Assembly (NCBI RefSeq): GCF_016287535.1
Contig: NZ_JAEFAJ010000030.1
Span: 1-41,441, forward strand
Direction of reading: 5' to 3'
Source: Ruminococcus sp.
GTDB taxonomy: Bacteria > Bacillota > Clostridia > Oscillospirales > Ruminococcaceae
DNA length: 41,441 bases
Shown here: piece by piece, positions 1-7,140 of the stretch
How positions within the stretch are numbered: position 1 is the first letter of the stretch
How the letters are laid out: each line of letters starts with the position of its first letter
Notes under the pieces: model-generated
What the model was told of the DNA's origin: nothing
Database searches by the model: none
The model's input: only the letters and a program-made list of their open reading frames with translations
Made by a program: the position numbers and the translations under genes

Positions 1-45
1 TCTCGGATCTGTCTTTTCGTCATGCATTTTTTGCGAATGTAACAG

Positions 46-90
46 CAGGAGTATGTCTGGTCATATTCCAAACATACTCCTGTTCTTTTA
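46..90 (+). terminator. Rho-independent terminator of an upstream gene outside the window
   Basis: CAGGAGTATGT (46-56) pairs with ACATACTCCTG (72-82), extended by TGG/CCA inside the stem, and is followed by TTCTTTT. It faces right and probably ends a plus-strand gene that lies before the window. It could also slow transcripts leaving the convergent esterase gene. Confidence 0.75.
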
Positions 91-156
91 CGTATTTGAT
101 TAGCTTAATGACATTACGCATTTGCGGGGACTTTTTTGATGAAGCTGATACATTAT

Positions 157-2175
157 TCAGCTCTTATTAGCTATATCGTTCCATCTGCTTGACACGTAGT
201 CTTCAAATGAGATGAATACTTTTATTATTGTTGAAGCGAAAGCATAATATGATAAAACAGGAGAAACGTCTACAGGATTTATCTCACCGTCGCCGTTTAT
301 ATCTGCTGCAAGTTCCTGGAGCTTACTGAAAATGCCTTTTTTACTTGTTGAGATAAGTGCATAATGTTTCAGGATCTGTGAAGCGTCTACAGCATTGATC
401 TCGCCGTTTCCGTCAACGTCGCCGAGCATATATCTGATCGGTTTTGCTGTAGTTGTAGTAACTGCGGTAGTTACATGAGCAGTTGTAGTGGTAGCCTTTG
501 TTGTGGTCGTGGTAGCCTTAGTGGTAGTTGTAGTAGGCTTTGTAGTAGTTGTGGTAGCCTTAGTGGTAGTTGTAGTAGGCTTTGTTGTGGTCGTTGTAGT
601 CTTAGTGGTAGTTGTAGTAGGCTTTGTTGTGGTTGTGGTAGCCTTGGTAGTAGTTGTTGTAGGCTTTGTTGTAGTCGTAGTTGCCTTAGTGGTAGTTGTT
701 GTAGGCTTTGTAGTAGTTGTGGTAGCCTTAGTGGTAGTTGTAGTAGGCTTGGTAGTAGTTGTTGTTGCCTTGGTGGTAGTTGTAGTAGGCTTTGTTGTGG
801 TTGTGGTAGCCTTGGTAGTAGTGGTTGTAGGCTTTGCAGTAGTTGTGGTTAACTTTTTAGTAGTAGTTGTGGTAGCCTTAGTTGTAGTCGTAGTCGGCTT
901 TTTAGTAGTAGTTGTGGCAGCCTTGGTTGTAGTTGTGGTAGGCTTTTTAGTAGTAGTTGTTGCTTTGGTTGTAGTCGTAGTAGGCTTTTTAGTAGTAGTC
1001 GTTGTAGCCTTGGTTGTAGTCGTAGTCGGCTTTTTAGTAGTAGTCGTTGTAGCCTTAGTTGTAGTTGTAGTCGGCTTTTTAGTAGTAGTCGTTGTAGCCT
1101 TAGTTGTAGTCGTAGTCGGCTTTTTAGTAGTTGTTGTGGCAGCCTTAGTTGTAGTCGTAGTAGGCTTTTTAGTAGTGGTCGTTGTAGCCTTAGTTGTAGC
1201 CTTAGTGGTTGTTGCCGGACCGGCGTTTATAACCTGACTAATGATCTGCATATCGTCCGATGAATCATCTGACGGGAGCTTTACTGTTCCGACTGCTGAT
1301 GAACCAAGCGCAGCTCTTATAGTATCTTCATCGGGAAGTTTATCGTGCTGCGTAAAATAAAGGAAACAGAAGAGACCTCTTGAAAGCTGGGTGAAATCAT
1401 GATTTCCGGACGGGAAAATATGATTCTGGAAATTATTCTTTTTACCGAATCTCTCGTTGAAATAGTCAACGTATTGATAATGTGCGTGGTTTGCTTCTGT
1501 ATAGCTGCATGAGAAGAGAAGGTGAGGATTCTGGCTCTTTGAAGCGAATCCGAAATCTCTGGTAGCGTCATCGGACAATGCCCAGCCTTCTTCTTTTTTG
1601 TTCTTATTGTCATAGTACAAATACTGCAGAGCAGGACTGAGTGAACCTACGTTGGGAAATTTATCCCTGAACTTGCTGCCTACATAAAGCGAGGCAGCTC
1701 CGCCCATTGAAAAACCGGCAACTGAAAAAGCCTTTGAAGTATCTATTCGGTCGCAGAGCGTTCCGTTTTCCATCTGCTTCAATACAGAAGAGAATTCGTT
1801 ACGGACGTATACGCGGAAATCTTCGTTCTGATTGTTATATCGTTTTGTTTTTTCGATATAAGGTGATACAAATATTATAGGTTGAAGGTAGCCTGCGTTT
1901 ACCCATGAAGTCATTTTTGACATGATGGAATTTGACAGATTTTCATTCGGAGTTCCCAGACCGTGGAAGAAAACCACAGCCGGCAGCTTTTCGTCCCCTT
2001 CGGGAGCCATTACATAGCCATAGTTAAGTGAACCTTTCTCGCCGTAAAGTGTTTTTGTGTAGGTGACAGAGCTTTCGGCTTTAACACGCGGAGCGTATAT
2101 ACCGCGCGGTGCGGTCATGATGAGCATTGCTGCTGCCAGAGAAGCGGATATTAGTTTTGAAATCAGTTTTTTCAT
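157..2175 (-). CDS. Secreted dockerin-bearing esterase (CE1/esterase D-like) with a giant Thr-rich linker
   Basis: This 672-aa protein starts with a signal peptide (residues 1-33). An alpha/beta-hydrolase domain follows (about 40-300), with HGLG near residue 71, the nucleophile elbow GFSMGG (Ser156) and a candidate catalytic His in GNHDF (His259). Residues 321-578 are almost only Thr with regular Lys, Lys-Lys-Pro or Lys-Pro-Thr steps. A dockerin follows with two calcium loops, DVDGNGEIN (from 586) and DINGDGEIN (from 625), then a tail of about 20 residues. Dockerins bind cohesins on scaffoldins, so the enzyme is likely cellulosomal. The fold suggests removal of acetyl or feruloyl groups from hemicellulose, but the exact substrate is not readable. 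The start is fixed by GGAGG just before the ATG at 2175. The gene is monocistronic here. Confidence 0.88.
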   Translation of the reverse strand: MKKLISKLISASLAAAMLIMTAPRGIYAPRVKAESSVTYTKTLYGEKGSLNYGYVMAPEGDEKLPAVVFFHGLGTPNENLSNSIMSKMTSWVNAGYLQPIIFVSPYIEKTKRYNNQNEDFRVYVRNEFSSVLKQMENGTLCDRIDTSKAFSVAGFSMGGAASLYVGSKFRDKFPNVGSLSPALQYLYYDNKNKKEEGWALSDDATRDFGFASKSQNPHLLFSCSYTEANHAHYQYVDYFNERFGKKNNFQNHIFPSGNHDFTQLSRGLFCFLYFTQHDKLPDEDTIRAALGSSAVGTVKLPSDDSSDDMQIISQVINAGPATTTKATTKATTTTTKKPTTTTTKAATTTTKKPTTTTTKATTTTTKKPTTTTTKATTTTTKKPTTTTTKATTTTTKKPTTTTTKATTTTKKPTTTTTKAATTTTKKPTTTTTKATTTTTKKLTTTTAKPTTTTTKATTTTTKPTTTTTKATTTTTKPTTTTTKATTTTTKPTTTTTKATTTTTKPTTTTTKATTTTTKPTTTTTKTTTTTTKPTTTTTKATTTTTKPTTTTTKATTTTTKATTTTAHVTTAVTTTTAKPIRYMLGDVDGNGEINAVDASQILKHYALISTSKKGIFSKLQELAADINGDGEINPVDVSPVLSYYAFASTIIKVFISFEDYVSSRWNDIANKS
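437..1218 (-). repeat. Tandem-repeat DNA encoding the Thr-rich linker
   Basis: About 780 bp of degenerate repeats built from ACT/ACA/ACC Thr codons. Two repeat styles are visible: TTTTTKPTTTTTKA units at low coordinates (C-terminal side) and TTTTTKKP/TTTTTKA units at high coordinates (N-terminal side). The repeat is internal to the esterase gene. Length variation between strains by slippage is likely. Confidence 0.85.
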
Positions 2176-2414
2176 TTTTCTTCCTCCTTTATAACTTTGT
2201 GTGTACAGTGAAAAACAATATGTCGGTACCGCCTGTATACTGACTTTGTGTGTACTGTATCCATATCAGAAACGTAAAATTATAGTATCCTCGTTTTATT
2301 TTGCACTGAAATATATCTGTTTATGTCTTTTGCGATCCTGATGTCAGAGTGGGTTTTTTAGTTTTGGTATCAGTTATATGGTGAGGGCCGACTGATTAAA
2401 AATACTATAGTACC

Positions 2415-2443
2415 ATTATACCACAGGGAATGTTAAAGAGCAA
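2415..2443 (-). promoter_or_regulatory. Promoter of the dockerin esterase
   Basis: On the minus strand TTGCTC (2443-2438) and TATAAT (2420-2415) are 17 bp apart. Transcription would start near 2408, leaving an untranslated leader of roughly 230 nt before the ATG at 2175. The leader holds two copies of ACTTTGTGTGTAC (plus strand 2194-2206 and 2243-2255). I recognise no riboswitch in it. Confidence 0.65.
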
Positions 2444-2852
2444 CCCTTTTTTTGTTAATATTCCCTATGAAAAAGTAATTAAAATACTATAATGCAGCAT
2501 TATTCACAAAATACGTCTGCTGGGGTATATGCCACGAGATATGCGGATTTACAGTGCGTATTAGTATTTGTGAGTACACATGAGATATAAAATTATTATA
2601 ACAAAAAAGTGCTCTTAGTATAACTGCCGTTTTGGAGTTCAAACAGCTTTGTTTCGGACTTTGTTTTCAGGTGCAAACAGTAAAATTGCCTTTTTGAAAT
2701 TGGTCTTACCACTGCTGAACAACTAAAAGCTCCATGAAATTTTTTTATGCTGATTGCCCTTGAAAGAGAATAACATTTTGTATATAACGCACATAAATAT
2801 ACTGATTACTTTTCTCTAAATTGTAATATCATACAAAGAATATCCAGCTGTA
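2444..2852. other. AT-rich divergent intergenic region
   Basis: This stretch separates the esterase promoter from the GntR promoter. I see no convincing coding sequence, RNA gene or strong hairpin in it. Confidence 0.5.
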
Positions 2853-2900
2853 TTGACAAATCTGTTTCATCTGTGTATACTGTGCATATACAGATGAAAC
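2853..2900 (+). promoter_or_regulatory. GntR-operon promoter with an overlapping operator
   Basis: TTGACA (2853-2858) and TATACT (2876-2881) are exactly 17 bp apart. An inverted repeat covers 2864-2900: GTTTCATCTGT (2864-2874) is the exact reverse complement of ACAGATGAAAC (2890-2900), with a partly symmetric TAT-containing centre. The repeat covers the spacer end, the -10 box and the expected transcription start, so a bound dimer would block the polymerase. The adjacent gene encodes a GntR/YtrA-type repressor, so autoregulation is the simplest reading. Confidence 0.85.
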
Positions 2901-2933
2901 TTGATTAACAGTTCTGCTTCAAGAGGTGATGTT

Positions 2934-3305
2934 TTGAATATATTCATTGATAATAAAAACGGCGCTCCCATTTATGACCAGATCTACAATCAGATCAAAA
3001 GCAGTATCATAAACGGAGAACTGAAAGAAAACGATCCGCTCCCGTCAATACGAAATCTTGCAAAAGACCTTCGTATAAGCGTGATAACTACAAAACGTGC
3101 ATACGACGAGCTCGAACGCGAGGGATTCATATATACCCAGCCTGCCAAGGGCTGCTTTGTGGCTCCCAAGAATACCGAGCTTCTGCGCGAGGAAAACCTC
3201 AAAAAAATAGAGGAGCTTCTGACGGAAGTCCGGCAGCGAGCCGCCTCGTGCAGTCTTTCTACTGAAGATATAATAGATATGTACAAATACCTCAGCGAAA
3301 ACTAA
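2934..3305 (+). CDS. GntR-family transcriptional regulator (YtrA-like, short form)
   Basis: This 123-aa protein has an N-terminal winged helix (PIYDQIYNQIKSSI, then LPSIRNLAKDLRIS, TTKRAYDELEREGFI) and only a short C-terminal helical tail. That size is typical of the YtrA subfamily, which usually controls an adjacent ABC transporter. I chose the TTG at 2934 because GAGGTGAT lies just before it. The in-frame TTG at 2901 has no ribosome binding site and abuts the operator. The ABC ATPase follows after 13 bp, so the regulator probably represses its own operon and responds to an unknown ligand or envelope stress. Confidence 0.88.
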   Translation: MNIFIDNKNGAPIYDQIYNQIKSSIINGELKENDPLPSIRNLAKDLRISVITTKRAYDELEREGFIYTQPAKGCFVAPKNTELLREENLKKIEELLTEVRQRAASCSLSTEDIIDMYKYLSEN

Positions 3306-3318
3306 AGGAGATGCTTTT

Positions 3319-4149
3319 ATGAACGCATTAAATATCAATAATCTTACAAAAAAATACAAGGGCTTTACACTTGATAATGTTTCGTTTTCACTGCCTCAGG
3401 GCTGTATCCTCGGTCTCATCGGTGAAAACGGCGCGGGAAAAAGTACGACTATCCGTTCTATTCTCGGCTCCATAAAATATGACGGCAGCATAGAAGTCCT
3501 CGGACAGCCGATCTCGGCAAAGCTGAAAAACCGTATCGGCGTTGTTCTTGATGAAGTCGGATTCCCCGATAAGCTGAACGCAAACGATATAAATAAGATA
3601 ATGAAGAATATGTTCAGCAACTGGGACGAAAAGCTGTACAATGAATATCTGGACAAGTTTGACCTTCCTAAGAACAAGGCTTTCTCAGATTTTTCAAAAG
3701 GCATGAAAATGAAACTCGGTATTGCGGTGGCTCTTTCACATAATGCTGAGCTTCTCATACTCGACGAGCCTACAAGCGGACTTGATCCACTTGTAAGAGA
3801 TGAGATAATCGACATTCTCAATGACTTCACCCGCGAGGAAAACCACTCCATACTGATATCCTCACATATCGTAAGCGACCTTGAAAAGCTCTGCGATTAT
3901 ATCGCTTTTATGCATAAGGGAAAGCTCATGCTCTGCGAAGAAAAGGACAATCTGCTGGAGCAGTATGTATTTATAAACACTACCGAAGAACAGCTTGCGG
4001 AACTTGACGCAAACGCGATCAAGGGCAAGCGCTCGAACAAGTGGAGCACAGAGGCTATCGTTGACAGAAATATGATACCTCAGTCCTTCACTACAAAACC
4101 TGTTTCGATAGAGGATCTGTTCGTATTTATGGCTAAGGAGGAAAACTGA
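3319..4149 (+). CDS. ABC transporter ATP-binding protein (YtrB-like)
   Basis: A 276-aa cytoplasmic ATPase. Walker A is GENGAGKST near residue 36, and Walker B with its extension is LLILDEPTSGLDPL. The signature region reads FSKGMKMKLGIA instead of LSGGQ, as often seen in drug/bacitracin-type exporters. The H-loop lies in ISSHIVSDLEKL. The C-terminal 60 residues are a linker with no known domain. AAAGGAG precedes the ATG. The stop is followed at once by the permease gene. The pair most likely forms a GntR-regulated exporter of unknown substrate. Confidence 0.9.
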   Translation: MNALNINNLTKKYKGFTLDNVSFSLPQGCILGLIGENGAGKSTTIRSILGSIKYDGSIEVLGQPISAKLKNRIGVVLDEVGFPDKLNANDINKIMKNMFSNWDEKLYNEYLDKFDLPKNKAFSDFSKGMKMKLGIAVALSHNAELLILDEPTSGLDPLVRDEIIDILNDFTREENHSILISSHIVSDLEKLCDYIAFMHKGKLMLCEEKDNLLEQYVFINTTEEQLAELDANAIKGKRSNKWSTEAIVDRNMIPQSFTTKPVSIEDLFVFMAKEEN

Positions 4150-4150
4150 A

Positions 4151-4786
4151 ATGATGAAGGGTCTTATTACAAAGGAAATTCTTGTACTGATAAAGAATAA
4201 CAAAATGCAGTTATTCTGCATATTATTAATGGCGGTGTTCGGAGTAGTCATGAACAGCGCCGCATATATCATGTTTATACCGCTGCTTTTCCCAATGCTT
4301 GTAAATCAGGTACTGACTGTTGATGAAACAAGCAGATGGGACAAATACTCGGTGTGTTTCCCGGTGGATAAAAAAGATATCGTTTCTTCAAAATATATCG
4401 TTGCGCTTATGGCGTCATTGTTGTCGGTCATATTGTCGCTGGCAGCATTGATCGCCATAAATATCGTAAACAAGGATAAAACTATCGGCATGAATGATAT
4501 TGTGGGCTATCTCACTGCGGCAGCTTCTGCTTCGATCATTCTTCCTTCAATTATGTATCCTTTTGATTTTAAATTCGGTACTGCCAAGGGCAGACTGGTA
4601 TACTTTACTGTAACAGGTGTTGCCATTGCAGGTCTGACAGCATTTTTTATCAAGAAGGATCTGACATCTTATATTTCAAGGGTTACTCAGCCGGTATTTA
4701 TTGCAGTTATCCTTGCAGCTGCTCTGATAATATTCATTGTTTCGTGGTTTGTTTCTGCGAAGATATATGAGGCAAGAGAGATATGA
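4151..4786 (+). CDS. ABC-2 type transporter permease
   Basis: A 211-aa membrane protein with about five or six hydrophobic segments, starting near residue 18 (LFCILLMAVFGVVM) and ending with a segment near 185-205. It resembles the short ABC-2 permeases (ABC2_membrane_5 type) partnered with YtrB-like ATPases. Two ATGs (4151 and 4154) sit one codon apart; either could be used. The last codons overlap the next gene by 4 bp (ATGA), which implies translational coupling to the metalloprotease-like protein. Confidence 0.8.
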   Translation: MMKGLITKEILVLIKNNKMQLFCILLMAVFGVVMNSAAYIMFIPLLFPMLVNQVLTVDETSRWDKYSVCFPVDKKDIVSSKYIVALMASLLSVILSLAALIAINIVNKDKTIGMNDIVGYLTAAASASIILPSIMYPFDFKFGTAKGRLVYFTVTGVAIAGLTAFFIKKDLTSYISRVTQPVFIAVILAAALIIFIVSWFVSAKIYEAREI

Positions 4787-5529
4787 AGACAAAGAAGAAG
4801 CTCCTTAGCTGTTTTATTGCTGCAATATTGTTACTGATCACAGCGGCAGCTGTTTATTTCTTCCAGTTCAATCAATGCGGTTATCTGATGACCGTGCCGT
4901 ACAGACCTTCATTTACAGAAATCGCAGACAAGGTCTATATCAACAAAGATTATTCAGGAGATCAGCAGGAAGTTCTTGATCTTATCAGGCAGGCAGAGGA
5001 GCGTGACAGGGCTTTCTTCGGAGAACTTGATTTTTGGGACGAGACGGTCATCATTATATGCGATGACGAAAAACTTATCTCAAAGCTTGGTGAAGATCAC
5101 GCCACTCCCACTTATTTTGCGCCTTCAAAAAAGCACTATATATGCATATCGGACGAGTATCTGAAGCTTGACATTATAGCGCATGAGATCACCCATGCAG
5201 AGCTGCACACACGGCTTTCAAATGAGGCATTGAAACGTATACCGACATGGTTCGATGAGGGACTTGCCACGCAGAATGACTACCGTGAGCAGTACAGCGA
5301 GGAACAGTGGATAAAGCAGACGGACAGCGGAAAAAACATCATTGCCCTTGAAGATATGGACACTCCTGCGGAGTTCTATGCAGGAGAAGCGGAGGACAGA
5401 CGCTTCCGCTACCTGAATGCTAAGCATGAGCTTGCCGGCTGGATAGAGGAACACGGACAGCAGGGATTGCTAGAGTTGCTTGACGAGCTCAATAACGGGA
5501 CGGATTTTGCTGCTGCTTACGGAAAATAA
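4783..5529 (+). CDS. Membrane-anchored gluzincin-like metalloprotease (peptidase MA-like)
   Basis: A 248-aa protein with one N-terminal membrane segment (about residues 8-27) and an outside domain. The zinc motif is HEITH (His134, Glu135, His138), and a Glu in WFDEGLA (Glu159) fits the third zinc ligand of gluzincins. The region between (LHTRLSNEALKRIPTW) is the usual spacing. The substrate is unknown. Its start overlaps the permease stop by 4 bp, so it is part of the GntR/ABC operon and may act on something the exporter moves, or on envelope proteins. I know of no gene name for it. Confidence 0.8.
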   Translation: MKTKKKLLSCFIAAILLLITAAAVYFFQFNQCGYLMTVPYRPSFTEIADKVYINKDYSGDQQEVLDLIRQAEERDRAFFGELDFWDETVIIICDDEKLISKLGEDHATPTYFAPSKKHYICISDEYLKLDIIAHEITHAELHTRLSNEALKRIPTWFDEGLATQNDYREQYSEEQWIKQTDSGKNIIALEDMDTPAEFYAGEAEDRRFRYLNAKHELAGWIEEHGQQGLLELLDELNNGTDFAAAYGK

Positions 5530-5550
5530 CGGTGCATAAAGTACCCGCGG

Positions 5551-5566
5551 CTGCGGGGACTTCCAT
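5551..5566. repeat. Imperfect GCGGGGAC hairpin element (copy 2)
   Basis: CCCGC-GGCT-GCGGGGAC forms a short hairpin inside a larger inverted repeat, AAAGTAC on the left and GTACTTT near 5578-5584 on the right. The GCGGGGACTT core is shared with 122-131 and with the perfect palindrome at 6302-6321. Confidence 0.5.
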
Positions 5567-5597
5567 ATTTTGTATGTACTTTACCGGAAGGAATGTT

Positions 5598-5726
5598 ATG
5601 CCACTTCTAAGTGCAGCTACGGCAGCGATCCTGACTTTTGGCTGTAATGAAATAAAAAAATGTGAGAGTTTTTTTATTCCCGGACGTCTAATAGTTAAAG
5701 ACTTAAAAAGGAAGGTGAAGCAATGA
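5598..5726 (+). CDS. Possible lipoprotein-like small ORF or gene remnant
   Basis: A 42-codon frame from ATG 5598 with GGAAGG nearby. Its N-terminus reads LLSAATAAILTFGC, which resembles a lipoprotein signal with an LTFGC lipobox, but almost no mature protein follows before the stop. Its stop overlaps the next mini-ORF by ATGA at 5723. It may be a decayed gene or chance; confidence is low. Confidence 0.25.
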   Translation: MPLLSAATAAILTFGCNEIKKCESFFIPGRLIVKDLKRKVKQ

Positions 5727-5782
5727 AAAAAGCAATTGCTATTCTATTATCTCTTGTAACGCTTACGTCAATGAGTGTATAA
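5723..5782 (+). pseudogene. Signal-peptide-only ORF, probable truncated secreted-protein gene
   Basis: ATG at 5723, preceded by GGAAGGTGA, opens a frame reading MKKAIAILLSLVTLTSMSV and stops at 5782. This is the start of a classic Sec signal peptide with no mature protein. The simplest reading is the 5' remnant of a secreted protein gene whose rest was lost. A 19-residue hydrophobic peptide gene is the alternative. Confidence 0.45.
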
Positions 5783-5834
5783 TATGGATAGTAAGTAGGT
5801 TAATATTATAAACACGGGATTTAGGAGGTATTGT

Positions 5835-6236
5835 ATGCATCCTTATGAAGAAGCAATTGCAGAATCTCTTAACAAAATTGCCAATAAGGAAATTTATTTC
5901 AGCGTGTCTGAAATTATGGATCTTTCTGATGAAGTGGCTTCTGAAATTGTAGGAAAGCTTGTTTTCTGGGCTTGTAATCCAACGAGTGTTATGCCGATCA
6001 CGATCGGAAGAAATTGCCTAAAACAGTTTCCTGTTGAATGGGTATTTCCCAAGATCAAACAAACAGTATTTCGTTTTATAAATATCACTGATGACTGGGA
6101 TTATCGGCGATTATTAGAATTGTGCGACCTTATATCTACTGATCTTTTAAAATGGGCAATAACATTGGGCGCAGATTCAACAAATCCTGACATCATAGAA
6201 GCGGTTGATGATTTCAATGAAAATATCGCAAAATAA
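5835..6236 (+). CDS. Hypothetical protein, possible orphan immunity-like protein
   Basis: A 133-aa soluble protein with no signal or membrane segment. GGAGG lies 7 bp before the ATG. The sequence is helix-rich, with a central stretch ITIGRNCLKQFPVEWV followed by DDWDYRRLLELCDLIS and a C-terminal EAVDDFNE. From memory this style of small alpha-helical protein occurs next to toxin systems as an orphan immunity gene, but I cannot name a family and no toxin is visible here. It is an island between a gene remnant and a 20-bp palindrome, which suggests accessory DNA. Confidence 0.55.
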   Translation: MHPYEEAIAESLNKIANKEIYFSVSEIMDLSDEVASEIVGKLVFWACNPTSVMPITIGRNCLKQFPVEWVFPKIKQTVFRFINITDDWDYRRLLELCDLISTDLLKWAITLGADSTNPDIIEAVDDFNENIAK

Positions 6237-6301
6237 AATGCCTTAAATTCTGATTTGTTTAGTATCATGATAGAGCAAAGCTTATGGGATAGGTACAGAG
6301 A

Positions 6302-6321
6302 GTCCCCGCAATTGCGGGGAC
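6302..6321. repeat. Perfect 20-bp palindrome GTCCCCGCAATTGCGGGGAC
   Basis: Every base pairs with its mirror, so the DNA can form a cruciform and the RNA a strong hairpin. The half-site GCGGGGAC also occurs at 122-129 and 5558-5566. It lies between the orphan gene and the tRNA terminator, with no T run that would make it a classic terminator. Confidence 0.8.
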
Positions 6322-6344
6322 ATTTATATTAGAAAAAATCTTAG

Positions 6345-6374
6345 AAAAAAGCACTTCCGATTTCTCGAAAGTGC
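6345..6374 (-). terminator. Terminator of the tRNA operon
   Basis: On the minus strand GCACTT (6374-6369) pairs with AAGTGC (6356-6351), with CGA/TCG further inside, and is followed by six T residues (6350-6345). It lies 13 bp past the 3' end of tRNA-His. Confidence 0.85.
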
Positions 6375-6386
6375 CTATTTCATGAG

Positions 6387-6461
6387 GGTGGGAGATGGGA
6401 TTCGAACCCACGGTCTTCGGGACCACAATCCGACGCTTTAACCAGCTAAGCTACACCCACC
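6387..6461 (-). tRNA. tRNA-His (GTG)
   Basis: The acceptor stem GTGGGTG/CTCCCAC, T loop TTCGAAT and anticodon loop TTGTGGT (anticodon GTG) are all visible. Position -1 is G (6461) and the discriminator is C73 (6387), the G-1:C73 identity pair special to tRNA-His. The 3' CCA is not encoded, unlike in the two tRNAs upstream in the same transcript. Confidence 0.95.
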
Positions 6462-6525
6462 ATATTCAGTAAGTAAAAGCGAAAGCTCTCCATTAGATGG
6501 AGTCAAGTAACGGAGAGTTTCGGAA

Positions 6526-6602
6526 TGGCGCGCCTTGCTGGATTCGAACCAGCGGCTTACTGCTTAGAAGGCAGTTACTCTATCCAGCTGAGTTAAAGGC
6601 GC
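6526..6602 (-). tRNA. tRNA-Arg (TCT)
   Basis: Acceptor GCGCCTT/AAGGCGC, anticodon stem ACTGC/GCAGT with loop CTTCTAA (anticodon TCT), and T arm GCTGG-TTCGAAT-CCAGC. The discriminator is G and the CCA end is encoded (6528-6526). It reads AGA codons. A GCTCTCC/GGAGAG hairpin lies between it and tRNA-His and may be a processing site. Confidence 0.96.
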
Positions 6603-6637
6603 ACAGAAAAATTTAGCAGCTAAAGCTGCTAAGTACT

Positions 6638-6711
6638 TGGAGCGGGTGATGGGAATCGAACCCACGTGTTCAGCTTGGAAGGCTGACATTCTACCATTGA
6701 ACTACACCCGC
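6638..6711 (-). tRNA. tRNA-Gly (TCC)
   Basis: Acceptor GCGGGTG/CACCCGC, anticodon stem TCAGC/GCTGA with loop CTTCCAA (anticodon TCC), and T loop TTCGATT. The discriminator is T and CCA is encoded (6640-6638). It is the first gene of the operon. A TTAGCAGC/GCTGCTAA inverted repeat (6613-6632) separates it from tRNA-Arg. Confidence 0.96.
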
Positions 6712-6731
6712 ACGGCGTTTCAACAGAAAAT

Positions 6732-6760
6732 ATTGTACCATACTGAAAATGAAATGTCAA
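6732..6760 (-). promoter_or_regulatory. Promoter of the Gly-Arg-His tRNA operon
   Basis: On the minus strand TTGACA (6760-6755) and TACAAT (6737-6732) are 17 bp apart, ending about 20 bp before tRNA-Gly. This is a strong consensus promoter, as expected for stable RNA. Confidence 0.9.
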
Positions 6761-6945
6761 TAGCACATTTGAAAAACAGTCACATTGACTAAAAAAACTC
6801 GCCTTCCGCACTTTGGTGAAAGTCAAAATGCCGATTAACTAAGAATAGCTCGTTTTTTTCGGAAAATAATGTCACAAAAGCCTGTTTATGAACGTCTTAT
6901 TATTTAGAAGAGTTAAGGCAAAAGTGACGGTTTTGTAATTTATAA

Positions 6946-6980
6946 GTCACGTTATTGTCACGTTTGTGATGTAAGATAAT
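6946..6980 (+). promoter_or_regulatory. Possible response-regulator site: TCACGTT direct repeats
   Basis: TCACGTT occurs at 6947-6953 and again at 6958-6964, exactly 11 bp apart, with a GATAAT -10-like box at 6975-6980. Eleven-base phasing is usual for OmpR/PhoB-family sites. The rest of 6761-7105 holds nothing else I can support. Confidence 0.3.
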
Positions 6981-7105
6981 AAATGTGCTGTGAAAGCGTG
7001 ATAATAATGACGGGAAAAATCAACAAAAAAAACGTGCCCTTACCTTTATTATCTAACACAGATATAGTATTTGGTAAAGAATAAGTTAAAAGTCCGTTCA
7101 TTTTA

Positions 7106-7134
7106 TTGACAACTCTTTATCAAAGTTGTATTAT
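7106..7134 (+). promoter_or_regulatory. Promoter of operon A
   Basis: TTGACA (7106-7111) and TATTAT (7129-7134) with a 17-bp spacer. The transcript would begin near 7141 and carry a leader of about 330 nt before the first permease. Confidence 0.85.
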
Positions 7135-7140
7135 AGTAAT

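Noticed and set aside
437..1218. Regular repeats that might suggest a CRISPR array
   Set aside because: The repeats are degenerate, in frame, have no unique spacers and encode the linker of a real gene.
488..1237. A 249-codon plus-strand frame of almost only Val, Ala and Gly
   Set aside because: It is the complement of the Thr-rich linker; its repetitive Val content follows from the Thr codons and it lacks a ribosome site.
5532..5597. Upstream extension of the small ORF from a GTG start
   Set aside because: It covers the GCGGGGAC repeat and has no ribosome site.
6629..6826. Minus-strand 65-codon frame
   Set aside because: It runs through tRNA-Gly and its promoter.
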